Shown here: one piece after another, positions 12,342-23,437 of the stretch
How the letters are laid out: each line of letters begins with the position of its first letter
How positions within the stretch are numbered: position 1 is the stretch's first letter
Assembly (NCBI GenBank): GCA_033439255.1
Contig: CM065888.1
Location: 1,116,001-1,180,000 of the forward strand
Length of the DNA: 64,000 nt
Source: Hericium rajendrae
Lineage: Eukaryota > Basidiomycota > Agaricomycetes > Russulales > Hericiaceae
Direction of reading: 5' to 3'
Position numbers and translations under genes: made by a program
The notes under the pieces: generated by a model
Databases searched by the model: none
Seen by the model: the letters and a program-made list of their open reading frames with translations, nothing else
What the model was told of the DNA's origin: nothing

Positions 12342-13808
12342 TTAAACAGTACAGATTTCACAGAAAATACCACATACCGCCGGTCCTACGACTTCCACCC
12401 CGACCCTCGCAGTTCCGCCGGCAGCCTTGTCGAGTAGCAGAGCGGCGGCGGCGCTTGCAGCTACCGGATAGTCAAAACCCCAGACCTTTTCCATCACCGG
12501 AATCCATTGCAAGCTCGGGACGTTGTTTGACAAGTCGCGCAACGGCTGCGCCCACTTGTCGGACAATGCGTACCGCGCCATTGCTTCCAGCGTTTGAGGG
12601 CCGAGATCAGCCACAACACCTTTCGCAATAGCGGGTTGGGTGTTTGTATTACCCTCAGTTTCTTCCTCGCCGGTGTCGACAGGGTTCGAGAGCGGCTCGT
12701 CTGATGCGTGTGTCGGGAGGGTGGTAATGAGTTCGGGGTGATTGACAAAGATCCCCGGCAGTGGCTTTTGCCCAGCACGACGACGAGGGGGAGAGGGTAT
12801 GTCATCGGACAGGTCCTGGCTTTGTGCGGGCAATCCGTCGCGTTGAGGTGGCGAAGAATTGCTGCGCCGGCGATGTTGATGTTCTGTCTTAGCAGGACGG
12901 CGCATTCCCATTTTTCGGAATGCTTGCTCAGCGCTTGAGGTGTCTTCGTGGTGTAGGGCCTCTTTAGGATCGGCGCGGATGTCAAACAAATGGTCTGAAG
13001 GAACGATACAGTGGGATTAAGTCTTTCTGGGTATAAATCAAAGCATAAAGCACGCACCTGCAGTCTGCTTCCTCGCTGACCCCTTTCTATCCATCAGAAT
13101 ATGCTCCATTTCGCCCGGTGAATGACAGATGAACTGGAGTCTTGAAGAACCACGTGGGTGAGGGAGAGGAAGAGCTGTTGTCGCTAGACGCAGGCGAGCA
13201 TCGGGGCTTAGCATCCTCGCCCGGGTGACTTCACTGGGTGGTAATGGTAAGCCGGAAGCCTCTCGATATGTCTGGACTCGCTGAAGATACGGTAGCGCAA
13301 TGTCCTCAGCGAAGAGTTGCACCATCTCGGCAATTGGATGTGCCAGAGACTCTCGGTGATGATTCACTTCTCGTGGCGGTAAGTAGGCATCGATTGTTAT
13401 GTTGTCGGCACTGATTGGAGTTCCCGCGGGAAGAAAACCAGGTACATGCAAGAAGATGGAGAACCCCGCATCAATGCGGTCCAACGTTGTGATCTACGCA
13501 AGCGCATGAGACACGGTGCCAGGCATCCAGATAGGAGTACGTACAGCATCCAAGGCATCGTCAAAGGTTTTCCATACAACTCCGGCCTGAGAGTCCTTTT
13601 CTCCAGGACGGCGAGTGTTGGTTTCTTGATAGAGATCAATGTACGAGGTGTGTAGCCCCCCGCCGCTCAGTGAATGATGCAGGTCGTCTTTATGCGCTCC
13701 AATGCGAGCGTACGCTCGCGCTATCGCATCTGTTGTAAACGACAGTGAGTTCGTTTCCTTTTTCAATCGAGCAAAGGTTGACGGAAGATATGAATAGCTG
13801 TTAGACAT
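12342..13808 (-). CDS. Unknown protein, middle cargo gene of KDZ element
   Basis: Three or four exons on the minus strand, from 13808 (MSNSYSYLPSTFARLKKE) to 12342 (GIFCEICTV, stop). The second block includes 'GFSIFLHVPGFLPAGTPISA' and 'EVNHHRESLAHPIAEMVQLF'. The third is polar with Arg/Ser/Pro-rich stretches (12780-12900), followed by a conserved-looking C-terminal block 'WIPVMEKVWGFDYPVAASAA'. I do not recognise the family; no catalytic motif, membrane segment or zinc site is evident. Its position between the transposase and the HMG-like gene, and on the same strand, suggests it travels with the element. It might be an auxiliary transposition factor, a silencing-evasion factor or captured host sequence; nothing in the sequence decides. 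Confidence 0.6.
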
Positions 13809-14223
13809 GATGACGAGACGAAAGAATGTGGATGGAGTTGAGAGATGATAAGAGGTGCAAGACGGAAGTGACAATATTTACAACTCGTGCCAGCCTTTTA
13901 GATCTTACTAGTGCACGACGCAACGCGGCGCCACTAAGTTTACTGCACATACGTGCGTCGCGTGATATCTACCTTACATTCAAACCTTCCCCCCTCCATG
14001 CATTCTGTCTTATTTACTGGATATACATATTGTCGCTGGCTTGCTAGCAGTCCTACTTATCTTGTGTCTATTTATCACACTTCGAAATACAAAATGTCGT
14101 TAGCTATGTACACAGTTTGAGTCAGGCGCAATCGAGCACTAAGCATCGAGATGTCGACATAAACTACTTGTCGATGCCGACTGCAGACTCGGATCACATT
14201 ATAATATACCATGTATTATGTAC
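13809..14223. other. Intergenic spacer inside the KDZ element
   Basis: AT-richer than the flanking genes, with no reading frame worth calling. It contains the presumed promoter of the middle cargo gene and the 3' flank of the transposase. Confidence 0.5.
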
Positions 14224-17200
14224 CTATTCGTTAATAGTATCTACGAAGTCCGTAAAAGCTTCAATGTCCTCTGACAAGTCACCTTCTTGGAGGACATCGT
14301 CATAATTCTCCTCCGAATGTACCATGCGAGCTTGTAACTCGTTTGCACCTTCGTCAGCTCCATTGCTCGAATTCAGCTCTCCTGAATCTGTTTGAGAGGT
14401 ATCTTGCACTCGAATACCAAGATCGCGCCTGCCTGAAAAGCCCGGCATCGCCATCACGCGCTGTAGACGATGCTCATGTAGCGCATTAATGGCGCCACGC
14501 AGTGCCCATCGCCTTCGAAGCTCACTTGCGAGCGGTGCATCTGTCGCTTCCATACGTGATATTGCAGATGTGTAGTCAACCGCTTCTTGATGAATTGCGG
14601 TGCGCAGGCGTCGGAGTTCGACATTTAACCTCGAGATCTCCTCGCGAGCACGGGCCAACTCCAGATGCTTTATGGTAAGAGCACGATGTGCGGGTTTGGC
14701 CCAGTCTTGACTTCGGACATCGGTTCGCGAGTCTCGTAACAGATCGAACTCGCCCAGGAAACTGTAGTCCACGATTTCCTTCCAGGACAGTGATGGGCGC
14801 GGCGGGACAAGTCTCTGTGCCTGCGTGTTGTAACGCGAAAGCGCAGTTCGAATGGCATCAGAGCGGCGCTGGAGTGCCTTGGCGATATGTACTCGAAGCT
14901 TGTAGCCTGAGAATGAAGTCAGTTTCAAGCCGACTACAGGTCACAGCCAAACAGACCTGTCCCGGATATATTCAACTTTGACAGCTCGAATAAGCGCTGT
15001 ACGACGAGCCGCTCTAGTTCGTCTAGCGCTTTCCTGTAGGCTCGATGTGTTGCATCCTGTTTGACCTGTTGGTACTCTGCCGTATTCTCATCCCATCGCT
15101 CGCTTTCGAGATCGAGCTGGTTCTCGAGTAGTGTAACATGACTTTCTCCGTTTTGTAGACGGGTCAGAGCTGTCCGTACTTGGCGATTTGCCTTCTTCAT
15201 GTCACTATGAAGAGCGGGCGTGGCAATTTGGTACCGTAGCTTGTCGACAGCCGCCATCGCAGCTGACCAGTCTGAGCTACAAAGCAAGAAGTCAGATCAA
15301 ACAAAGACGGAAGGAAGCCCGGCAGAACACTTACCGATAGACATTGAGCTTGTCGAGGGCTTCGATATAGTCATATTTGAGGGTCTCCGCGACAGGTTCC
15401 TGTTTGAGGCTACTGAGATACTTCTTTTCGGCAGCGAGATACTGCTCGAAGTTGGCATCTTCAAGCCCGAGTTCGACTTTCTTGGTCTCTATCTCTTGAG
15501 GATAGTCAACCACGACTGTCAGAGCGTCGCGATAATGATTAAAGATGAAGCGACCTGGAAATATCTGTCAGTGTTCAGGTTTAACATGCCAAGATCTGAA
15601 TACGTACTAAGCGTGGCATACTTGTCTTCGTCCCAGAAGGCGAAGTGTTGCTCAATAGCCTGGTGGCGATGGAAGCGCGTAGCATGACGGGTCAACGCGG
15701 CGACACCATTGGATGCAGAGAAGACGCGCTCGCATCCTTCAAAATTTGCGCGGCCCATGCCTGATACATTGCGAGGATGCCAATCCGCCTGGCAGAGTGC
15801 GTTGTGGCCATAGCCATGGAAGCTACCTAGAATGAGTCGGAAACGCTGGTCGCTCGCCAATTGTCCAATCGAGCTTCCGGCGAGGGTCTTAGAAAATGCG
15901 CACGCGATGTCGTATCCGCAGACAATGTCGGGGCCATATATCTCTATCAGCTTGTTGACCAACGCGAGCGGGTACTTCGCGCTAGGATACTTATGCATCA
16001 GTATAAGCAATGAGATCATAGACATTGACTTACAGCTCGCCACTGCGTACCATATCGCAGATGATAAGTACGTGACCGTGCCTGCAGGATACCAAGAAGA
16101 TGCCGCATTCTGCATACATCGAAAACATGCGTTTGCGCTCTTCTGGTCCTGCATTCTTCCAGCGCTCGATACACGTAGCTACAGGGTCATTATCGTCGTC
16201 ATTGACCCAGTCGCCGTCCCCGTCGGCGCCAGCAGTAGGAAGACGCCCTTTGCCCTGACTCTGTTTGTCCGATGTCAGTGGCTGGCATTCATGGGCCTAC
16301 GACGAGACTGAGCATACCGCGTGAGATTTTACTTCGTCTTTGAAGACGTCGACTTCTTCTGGTGTGACCCAATAGTCCGAACGAGGTTTTCGAGAGTCCA
16401 AGCGATCGAGCAATGTGCGGTATGTGGCATCAGTGCGCTTGAGGGAATTATTGCCGTCCATTTCACATAGAAAGGAGTATTCAAGGGACTCCTCATCTTC
16501 AAGGCGATAAAAACATGGTGGGCAGCAATTGAGGTTTCGCCAGTTCGGCGTGTCGCGCTGCAAGACCTTGCTAACCCGGAGATCCACTTGATGCAAGATC
16601 TCAAGATAGATGTCGTATGCGATAGCGAATTGCTCGCTCAGGTAGCGGCGGTAAGGTATCTATGTAAGATATCAGCCTCTGGGAATGCTTCACAAAGTCC
16701 CGATGACTCACATTATGAAGATGGCACAATGTTCGAACTTGTGCCTGTACACTGTACCGAGGGGAGGTCCGGTGAGTCTGGCGATACAGCTCCAGCGTTT
16801 GGATCGTAATCGCAACTGTTGGATGAAGCGGCGCTGATCCAAGATATCCGTTTCGAAGCAGGGTGACGTTCGGCCAAACATCGTCTTGCTCTATTGTTAG
16901 TGTTCGCAATCCACGCTCTGCCATATAAACCAGGTCAGCAATGCTCTATAGGTTCAAAAAAAGCGCACCATATGTATCTACGAGCTCGATCTCGAGCTGG
17001 TTCCCACCAATCTCCTGCTCATCGTCTAGACGGCTACTTGATGTTGATGCTGTGCTTGGTAAACCCTCCGCAAATGCAGAGGTTGTCGACGTGCTTGGCT
17101 CCTTCTCCTTGGAATGATGCCATTGGAGATAGGCATCAGTTATCTTGTCTATCTGCACATCCCAATGCCTGTTGCGAACTTCAACGCGGTCGCGGCGATT

Positions 17201-17675
17201 GCGGTAATCGTGCCGTTGTCTGAGGGCAGGAAGATTGTCAGTTCACGGTAAAGACACAGCTAGCCGGCATACCTTCCAGTCATACTCGCAAGGTCTTCTG
17301 CAAATGACTCGAAAACCTCAAATTCTCCGCCTTCGTGGCTCATATCGAAGCCTTCTTCGCCAGGCGGCATGGTCTGGAAGGCGGCGGCATCGTTGCCTCC
17401 CTCGTCGTCGTCATCACGGATCGGGTTGTCAAGGTCCATTTGCTCGACAAGGACCCGGTCACTGCTGCACATGGCTGTTTGGATAGGTGGTTAGATTGAC
17501 CTAAAACATCCAGGTGGGTCCACTCACATGCTATAGCATCTGCGCGCTGCACCGCCGTTTCGGATTTGCGCTGAGCCTGCAACGATGCCTTCAGGACGGT
17601 CTTTGTGATCCCATTGTTCGCCCTGCGATGCGAGACTGATGAGCGGGACAAGCCTTTGTATCGTTTACCTGACAT
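14224..17675 (-). CDS. KDZ (Kyakuja-Dileera-Zisupton) transposase
   Basis: Large multi-exon minus-strand gene, about 900-1,000 residues, from MSGKRYKGLSRSSVSHRR at 17675 to 'DFVDTINE' at 14224. The N-terminal part holds a CxC-type cysteine cluster ('NLNCCPPCFYRLED', ~16510-16530). The RNase H-like catalytic core follows: 'FLCEMDGNNSLKRTD' gives the first Asp, 'GPDIVCGYDIACAF' the second, 'HGYGHNALCQADWHPR' is the conserved His/Cys block, and 'FEGCERVFSASNG' gives the catalytic Glu. The C-terminal third is a long coiled coil rich in Leu/Arg/Glu with an acidic tail. These are hallmarks of the KDZ transposases described in basidiomycetes (family knowledge). All exons read through, so the enzyme may be active. 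An upstream ATG at 17750 is possible, but the downstream start gives the usual basic N-terminus. Confidence 0.88.
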
Positions 17676-17824
17676 ATTGGCTGTAGGACATATGTTCACT
17701 TCGCTCGAGACGCGTCTGCTGCGTTCGTTTAGGGTCACGTGCACTGTCAATGATCATTTGATTGATTGATCAACCGGGGGTACCTCTAGAGTCTAAATAA
17801 TCTCCTCGGTCCGGATCAATTCAC

Positions 17825-18038
17825 GCCGGGATGATGCCGAGGCCCCCGACCTCCGTTCCGAATGACAGAAAACATATGCTTAAACATACAGTGGGGAGCA
17901 GCAAAATATGTTCTAAGTCGGACGATAAAACCTGAGCTAAAATCCTAAGGGGGAATCTGGGTGTCTGGCCTAGATGAAGGCCGACGCCCTACCGAGCCGT
18001 CCACCTTAACTAAGGCCAAAGTGTGGGAAGGTGAGGTG
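17825..18038 (-). repeat. Right terminal inverted repeat of the KDZ element
   Basis: Reverse complement of 9460-9673 with a single difference seen by eye. It lies 149 bases beyond the transposase start codon, so it probably overlaps or adjoins the transposase promoter, as in many cut-and-paste elements. Confidence 0.9.
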
Positions 18039-18049
18039 GGAAGGAAGGA
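18039..18049. repeat. Possible target-site duplication, right of KDZ element
   Basis: Same GGAAGGAAGGA as at 9449-9459, immediately outside the right inverted repeat. Low sequence complexity limits certainty. Confidence 0.5.
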
Positions 18050-18210
18050 AGTATATTCCGCAGCGGTCCCAATAAGGAACATAGCGGCCCGCATGCCGAG
18101 TAGCCAGGCACAGACTACATACTGACATGCGTATCGTGTAACTACTCCGATCACTGCTCAGGGAGACAACATAACCAAAAATCAGTAAATGAAAGACAGA
18201 GAAGAAAGGC

Positions 18211-18352
18211 CCGATGAAAAACCCATGCCCGGAAAACCTTCTATAAGGAAAAAACCGTGACTATGGGAAAACCGGGCCCACCCGATGAAAAACCCATACA
18301 GGGAAAACCTCAGGTGAGGAGAAAACCACTGCAATGGGAAAACCAGGTGAAG
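18211..18352. repeat. Two-copy 71-bp tandem repeat with GGGAAAACC motifs
   Basis: The motif CCGATGAAAAACCCAT begins at 18211 and again at 18282. Within each 71-bp unit, GGAAAACC-like motifs recur three or four times. The units are imperfect copies. No coding function is apparent. Confidence 0.65.
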
Positions 18353-19552
18353 GATATGCATCAACCCTGAGCAATGTCCATAGCGACACGCTTGTGAGCC
18401 AGCAGCTCACGACGAGACAAGGACCAACACACCGGGGGATGACCTGCACTGAGGGATGGACTGCCAATGGCCATGCAGTCAAGAGCTCCGTGACCTCCAA
18501 TGCAAGGGATAGTGGTCACAGTCGAGCACGGCATGCTCGGGTGTTCGGATGGCTTGCCAGCAAAAGCCGCATAAGCACCAGCCGTGCATAACACAGCAGT
18601 TGATATTGCAGGCGGGCAAGCGGGCAATGGTCAGAGAGCGGCAGTCACATTAGTGCGACGTGGGAAGCAGGTATGGAAACCCGGAGGTATGGCCGGAAGA
18701 AGAAGACGGTGTGGATGGGACATTCTGCGTGACAGACAAGCTCGGTGCGGCCATGAAGGAACATTGCAGAGGGAGACTTGTCGAGAGTAGTGCTGCAGTA
18801 TGCCAGCTGTAGACGGCGATATCGGAGCGGCTCGAGCTGAGTATCAGTAAACAGGGAAACCAGCGGGGAGCGCCACGATAGACCTAGCAATCGGCGCCGA
18901 AACATTATATTAGAATACATCCAATGGCGCGATAAGGCCAGCGTCAATGTCAGAGAGAATGCCGCGACCACGAAGGAAGTGAGGGACAACCTTCGCAGTG
19001 TATAGGATACAGCCCTGCCAGACAGGCAGGGAGCCAATGAGGTCACTTAGTGCGAAGGTGATATTCCCCAGATTACGCGCCTTCTGTGCCTTAGGAAAAT
19101 AGGAAAACAGTGCGGTAGGAATATGTTGCACTTTGTCGAGCACGAAGCCAGAGGTATATGAAGCAGGCGGGGACAGCAAGCATTGCTCGGAAAGCGCATG
19201 TAATGTCCGTACAGGGAAAGCGTGTGCAATGTCCGTACAGAGCGTGTCGGCAGAGCTTCTAGGAGAAAGGCATCAAATAAAACACGCACAATGACAGAAT
19301 TGAAATTGGCAAAAAACAGAATCAGGTCGGCGAGCGATACGGTACATGAGCAACCCGCGGGACGTCAGAAATAGGAGCGTTGGCCAACAGGGGCGCAACA
19401 AGGGGCATGGCCGGTATGGTACACAGGACACGTAGAGGCCACACATCCAGAAAGACAGCGCGGACGACAAGGTGCAGCAGGAGCGTGTAGAGGTAGGCAG
19501 ACCGGCGCCGCCAGCGCGGGGCTCGGGGCGGCGACGTGACGTGTCGTGGTAT
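18353..19552. other. Gene-poor stretch with only fragmentary frames
   Basis: Several medium-length minus-strand frames overlap here. The longest sensible one (about 18910-19179, with 'FALSDLIGSLPVWQGCILYT') has no recognised family and no clear splice partners. The short string TGTCCGTACAG recurs at about 19203 and 19231. It is best read as decayed or repeat-derived sequence next to the KDZ insertion. Confidence 0.4.
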
Positions 19553-19975
19553 GGACTCGCAGAGCAAGTGTGTTCATCAATGAACCACCGAATCGTGGGA
19601 TGGCCCATGCGGACTCGCGGAGCGAGTCTATTCCTCAACATATGAGCCTGAGCGACGGCCTGAGCCCTGTCGCGCACGTCCGAATCGGACTCGCAATGCA
19701 AGTCTGTTCCTCAACGTGTGGACTGGCAGCGTGAGCATCACACAGCCAATGGACTCGCAGAGCGAGTCTATTCCTCAACAACATCTCCCCGGAGCGGCGG
19801 ATTACCGGAGCGAAGGCTTGAGCACTGTCGCGCATGTCCCAATGGGACTCGCAAAGCGAGTCTGTTCCTCAACGTGTGGACTGACAGCGCAAGCGTCACG
19901 TAGCCAGTGGACTCGCAGAGCGAATCTGTTCCTCAACGACATCTCCCTGGAGTGGCCAACTGCCTGAGCGACGGG
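19553..19975. repeat. Hairpin-forming tandem array, six units
   Basis: Six copies of a 28-29 bp core begin at 19553, 19611, 19687, 19751, 19845 and 19909. Each core has GGACTCGC-nnn-GCGAGTC (a short perfect or near-perfect inverted repeat, able to form a 7-bp hairpin with a 3-base loop) followed by TRTTCCTCAAC. Spacers alternate: copies 3 and 5 share a 64-bp unit with GTGTGGACTG, while copies 4 and 6 share spacer sequence beginning ACATCTCCC. The higher-order period is thus 158 bp. No protein-coding reading is consistent across units. Confidence 0.8.
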
Positions 19976-20678
19976 AGAGACGGACCGCATCCTGTCAAGG
20001 TAGAGAAGTGGCAAGTGTCAACTGACGCTGAGACAATTGATGGTGAGAACCACAGCCACTTTTGGACATGTGAGCGCTCAAATTTCAAAGCCGGTGGGCG
20101 GCTGTGGGCGGTCCTCGCAACGAACCACCATGAAGTCTTCCTCTACTAGTGTATGTGAGGGCGATCTCAGTATTCGTTTCAATGATCAAGTGTCGCGTTT
20201 GACAGAAAGATGAATTGAAATGGTTAGTCCTTAATCTTCTACAATGACAAAGAGATGAGCAAGACCTAATTGCAAGAGCGCAAACACATTGTCTACAGAG
20301 TCGATGAAACAAATACCACGTCCTGACCTAGTCAAATGACCGATGGCGTAGCCTGGTGTAGCGCTATAAAGCGTTTCAATTTCCATGGATTTCTCGTTTA
20401 AAACGTGTCGGGTCACCGGCCAAACAGGTAGTCCCCCGTCTCACTCGTTCCACCGGTATATTGGTGGTGTTTATATCTTCCCATGACTCCCTCTCACCGA
20501 TGACTTTGACTGACGCGATGCTAGACTTTGCAAAGCTCACTCGTTTTCACCCATTTCAGAATCGTCTGAGTTATCCGCAAATCGAGTTCTCGCGTTTGAC
20601 CAGTTTTCGTGTGAGTGAGAGCCTACCTATGGACTATGATTTCTGATCACAAACCTTGCATAGAACACCAAAATAGCC
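19976..20678. other. No supported gene
   Basis: Only short unconnected reading frames are present on both strands. It lies between the hairpin array and the decayed gene at 20679 and shows nothing I can name. Confidence 0.5.
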
Positions 20679-21545
20679 ATGAGCACTAGTTTGAACGACT
20701 CGTATGACGCGCTGCCAATGCCTCAGAGAGAGCCGAGCTGTGGTTGACGGGAGAGCAAATCGGCTCGCTTGCCCAGAGGCTCATAGACCAGGAATAGACA
20801 GATTGGTTCGCAAATACGACCTATGACACGGCAGAAGCTCTTAGCCTCTTGCTCCGCACTGCACCTTCGCCTCCCTTGTTCAATCTCGATGCGAAGCAAT
20901 GGAAGATCCAGGTACCGAGCGACGCCCAGCAGAACTGCCCGCCCATCACTGACTTCCGGGGGATCATGCTTAGTCCTATTTACAGCCGTATGTGTTCAAG
21001 GTGAAGGACGACTTCGGCGGGAAAGATAAGAGCACAGTGATCGCATTCGGAACGTGCCTCGACATCGAGAAGAACGATCACCGGCGTGGTGACGCGGTCA
21101 ACATGTGCGTATATCTTCGCGGCGGCATGCTCGTTCAGAAACCTCCGTGACGACGTCCACCCGTTCATCTTGAACGACATCAACTCAAAATACCAAGTCA
21201 CTAGCAAGTAGGCATCCGGTTGGTATCAGTTCGCCAAGATCGAGGGAAAGCAGAGCGTCGGGAAGCGATGGGCTCTGCAAGGCGGGACTGTGCCCCCCGA
21301 CTCAGTCGTGAAGGGGCTGTATTGGGGTAAGGGACGGTCCATGTGGGCGAATCGCCGGTAATTCTGCTTGAAACAGTCAAGGGCCAGCTTTACGATGGTG
21401 ATTCCCTTCCCAGGCTTACCTTCGCGATCAGCAACTGCTGGATCGACTGCGTAAGTAGTTCACGGACGTACGTCTTTCGTGGACTGGCCTCATCCTCGCG
21501 GAAACGAGTGTTATGGTGGAGGTGGAGGCTATATTGCTATACGTA
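20679..21545 (+). pseudogene. Decayed gene of unknown family
   Basis: Protein-like sequence continues across this region but changes frame at least twice and is cut by several stop codons that no GT-AG intron removes neatly. Readable pieces include MSTSLNDSYDALPMPQRE, 'ELWLTGEQIGSLAQRLID', 'LLRTAPSPPLFNLDAKQW', 'CPPITDFRGIMLSPIYSR', 'DKSTVIAFGTCLDIEKND' and 'SGWYQFAKIEGKQSVGKR'. Their order and composition suggest one ancestral globular protein. I do not recognise the family. It appears to be a host-type gene in decay within a repeat-rich neighbourhood. Confidence 0.5.
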
Positions 21546-22040
21546 GTATCCAGGGTATGATATCTTCTTGTTCGAGTCTGTCTTCCCAATGGTAATGCGA
21601 CCGGTCAATTGCTTGCTTGCTTGTGATCGCATTACGTTCCAGAAACGAGTTGCGGGCTGCTAAGCTTCCGTTCTGTTTATCGCTGATAACAGAGTCCTGA
21701 TGGTTGGAAGCAAGCCTGCAAGCCTTTTGGTCGACATGAGATCCCAAATATGATGGTCAGTGGGAGTTACATGCCAAATCTGCATATATGTTTACTCAGC
21801 CAGTCTCGTAGAACAATCTGATGCCTTTCGAACAGTTCTCTGATTCTGTCAGACCCGTGGAGCACTTATCACTTTTCTCAGCGAAGGCATTTATAACCTC
21901 CGCATCAACTGACAGACGTCCAGCTGACCCATCAGTGCATCATCCAGGAGGCGCGCAGGACCGGTATATATTAGCGTGGCCATCCTCCACATCCTATTGC
22001 ATTCTAAAGAAGTTGAGTCTCTTGACATACGACCTCGACC
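21546..22040. promoter_or_regulatory. Upstream region of the dioxygenase gene
   Basis: No gene seen. A TATA-like stretch (GGTATATATTAG, about 21962-21973) lies roughly 70 bases before the start codon at 22041, a reasonable core-promoter position. Direct evidence for use is lacking. Confidence 0.4.
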
Positions 22041-23437
22041 ATGCCAGGCGTTGCGTTTCCGCCGTTCCCCGACGACGTTCCGACCGTCCCACTCCTCATC
22101 ATCGACTACGACCTCGTCAAATCGGGTGACCAGACGGAACTAAACCGGCTCTGGGAGGCGGCGACGCAGCTGGGCTTCTGGTAGTAGGTACATCCCCCCT
22201 CCCCACGGCCTGCACCTTGACGGCCCCTGTTCAGCCTCAAGAACCACGGCGTCGACGAGGAGGTCAACGCCATGTTCGACATGGGCGCCGAGACGATGGC
22301 GCTGCCGCTCGCGGAGAAGATGGAGTATGAGCAAGGGGACGACGGCATCTCCTTCGGGTAGGTGATACGGCTTTCTCTTCCCTCGACCCGGGGCAGCGCG
22401 TGACGCTCCCGTTGCCACGCAGCTATAAAGCGGCGGGCGCATGCGCGACAGACGAAACCGGCGCACTCGACCGCGTCGAGTTCATCAACGTCGCGAAGGA
22501 CGACGCGCTGCGCTTCCCGGCCGTCGCGCACCGCACGTACCCGTCCGCCGTCAACGCGCGCATGGCGTCCACGATCCGGCCGTTCGTCGAGAAGTCGATG
22601 GCGGTGAACGGCGTGCTCATCGACGCGCTCAACGACATGCTCGGGCTGCCGAAGGGCGCGCTCACTGCGCGGCATAGCGTGGAGGAGCACAGCGGGAGCG
22701 AGGCGCGGTGTATCCGGTCGCCGCCGAACCAGGAGGTCGCGCCGGACAAGGCTGCCATCGGCGCGCACACCGACTTTGGCTCGCTGGTACGCAGGCCGCC
22801 AGCCCGTGCTCCGTCATAGGATGCTCATCTGTATTACCAGTCGTTCCTTCACAATCGCCTGGGAGGCCTGCAGGTGCTCCCGCCAGGCACAGACACCTGG
22901 AAATACGTGAAGGTGCGCGTGAAATAACATGCCGTACAAATGAACCCATCCTCCAATTTCTCACCAGCCCATCCCCGGCCACGCCGTCTGCAATCTCGGC
23001 GACGCCATGGCCGTCTTCAGCGCCGGCATCCTGCGCTCCAACCTCCACCGCGTTGTGTACGCCCTCCCTTCCCCTCCCTCCTCCATCCCCAATCTCACGG
23101 AAACTCATAGCCCGCCCCCCGGCGCCCAACGCGCCTTCGAGCGCTGGTCGCTCGTGTACTTCACGCGCCCCGGCGCAGGACAGCGCCTCGCGCCCCTCTC
23201 GGACGAGAGCATGACTATCGCGGAGGCGGCTGCGGAGTCGGCGGGGAGGTTCGATACGGGCGTGAGCGCTGGGGAGTGGTTTGCGCGCAGAATTCGGAAC
23301 CAGCGGATTAAGAATCGGACGGTGAGTTCGTTCGGTGAGCGGGAGGGCATGCGGAGTGCTGATTGTTTGTGGTGCTTCAGGGTCCGGAAACGTGGCGGGC
23401 GAGTCGGGGGACGGAGCATCGGCCTGAGGCCGTGTAA
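22041..23437 (+). CDS. 2-oxoglutarate/Fe(II)-dependent dioxygenase, IPNS-like
   Basis: Seven exons resolve cleanly: 22041-22180, 22235-22357, 22423-22786, 22820-22912, 22968-23056, 23111-23321, 23381-23437, encoding 358 residues. The N-terminal DIOX_N part has 'VPLLIIDYDLVKSGD' and the 'LKNHGVDEEV' block. The catalytic double-stranded beta-helix has the iron ligands His203 and Asp205 (GAHTDFGSL), His267 (SNLHRVV), and the 2-oxoglutarate-binding Arg281-x-Ser (RWSLVYF). 'NRLGGLQVLPPG' is the usual strand between them. This is the isopenicillin-N-synthase-like superfamily, which hydroxylates, desaturates or cyclises small molecules; the substrate cannot be inferred, and no biosynthetic cluster surrounds it. 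It looks complete. It converges with the GT2 gene. Confidence 0.9.

Larger units (their letters stand above)
9460..18038 (-). mobile_element. KDZ-class DNA transposon, 8.6 kb, with TIRs and cargo genes
   Basis: The unit is bounded by 214-bp inverted repeats (9460-9673 and 17825-18038) that differ at one position by eye and are flanked by matching 11-bp direct repeats. Inside are three genes, all on the minus strand: a KDZ transposase nearest the right end, an unknown protein in the middle, and an HMG-box-like protein nearest the left end. The transposase exons join without stops, so the element looks whole. The near-identity of the repeats suggests a young insertion. That the inverted repeats are the true ends of this transposon is an inference from position, symmetry and the flanking direct repeats. 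Confidence 0.75.

Noticed and set aside
9460-18038. LTR retrotransposon bounded by 214-bp repeats
   Set aside because: The repeats are inverted, not direct, and the genes inside are KDZ transposase and cargo with no gag or pol sequence.
19553-19975. CRISPR-like array
   Set aside because: Host is eukaryotic, the repeats are imperfect, spacing varies from 58 to 94 bases, and spacers repeat each other.
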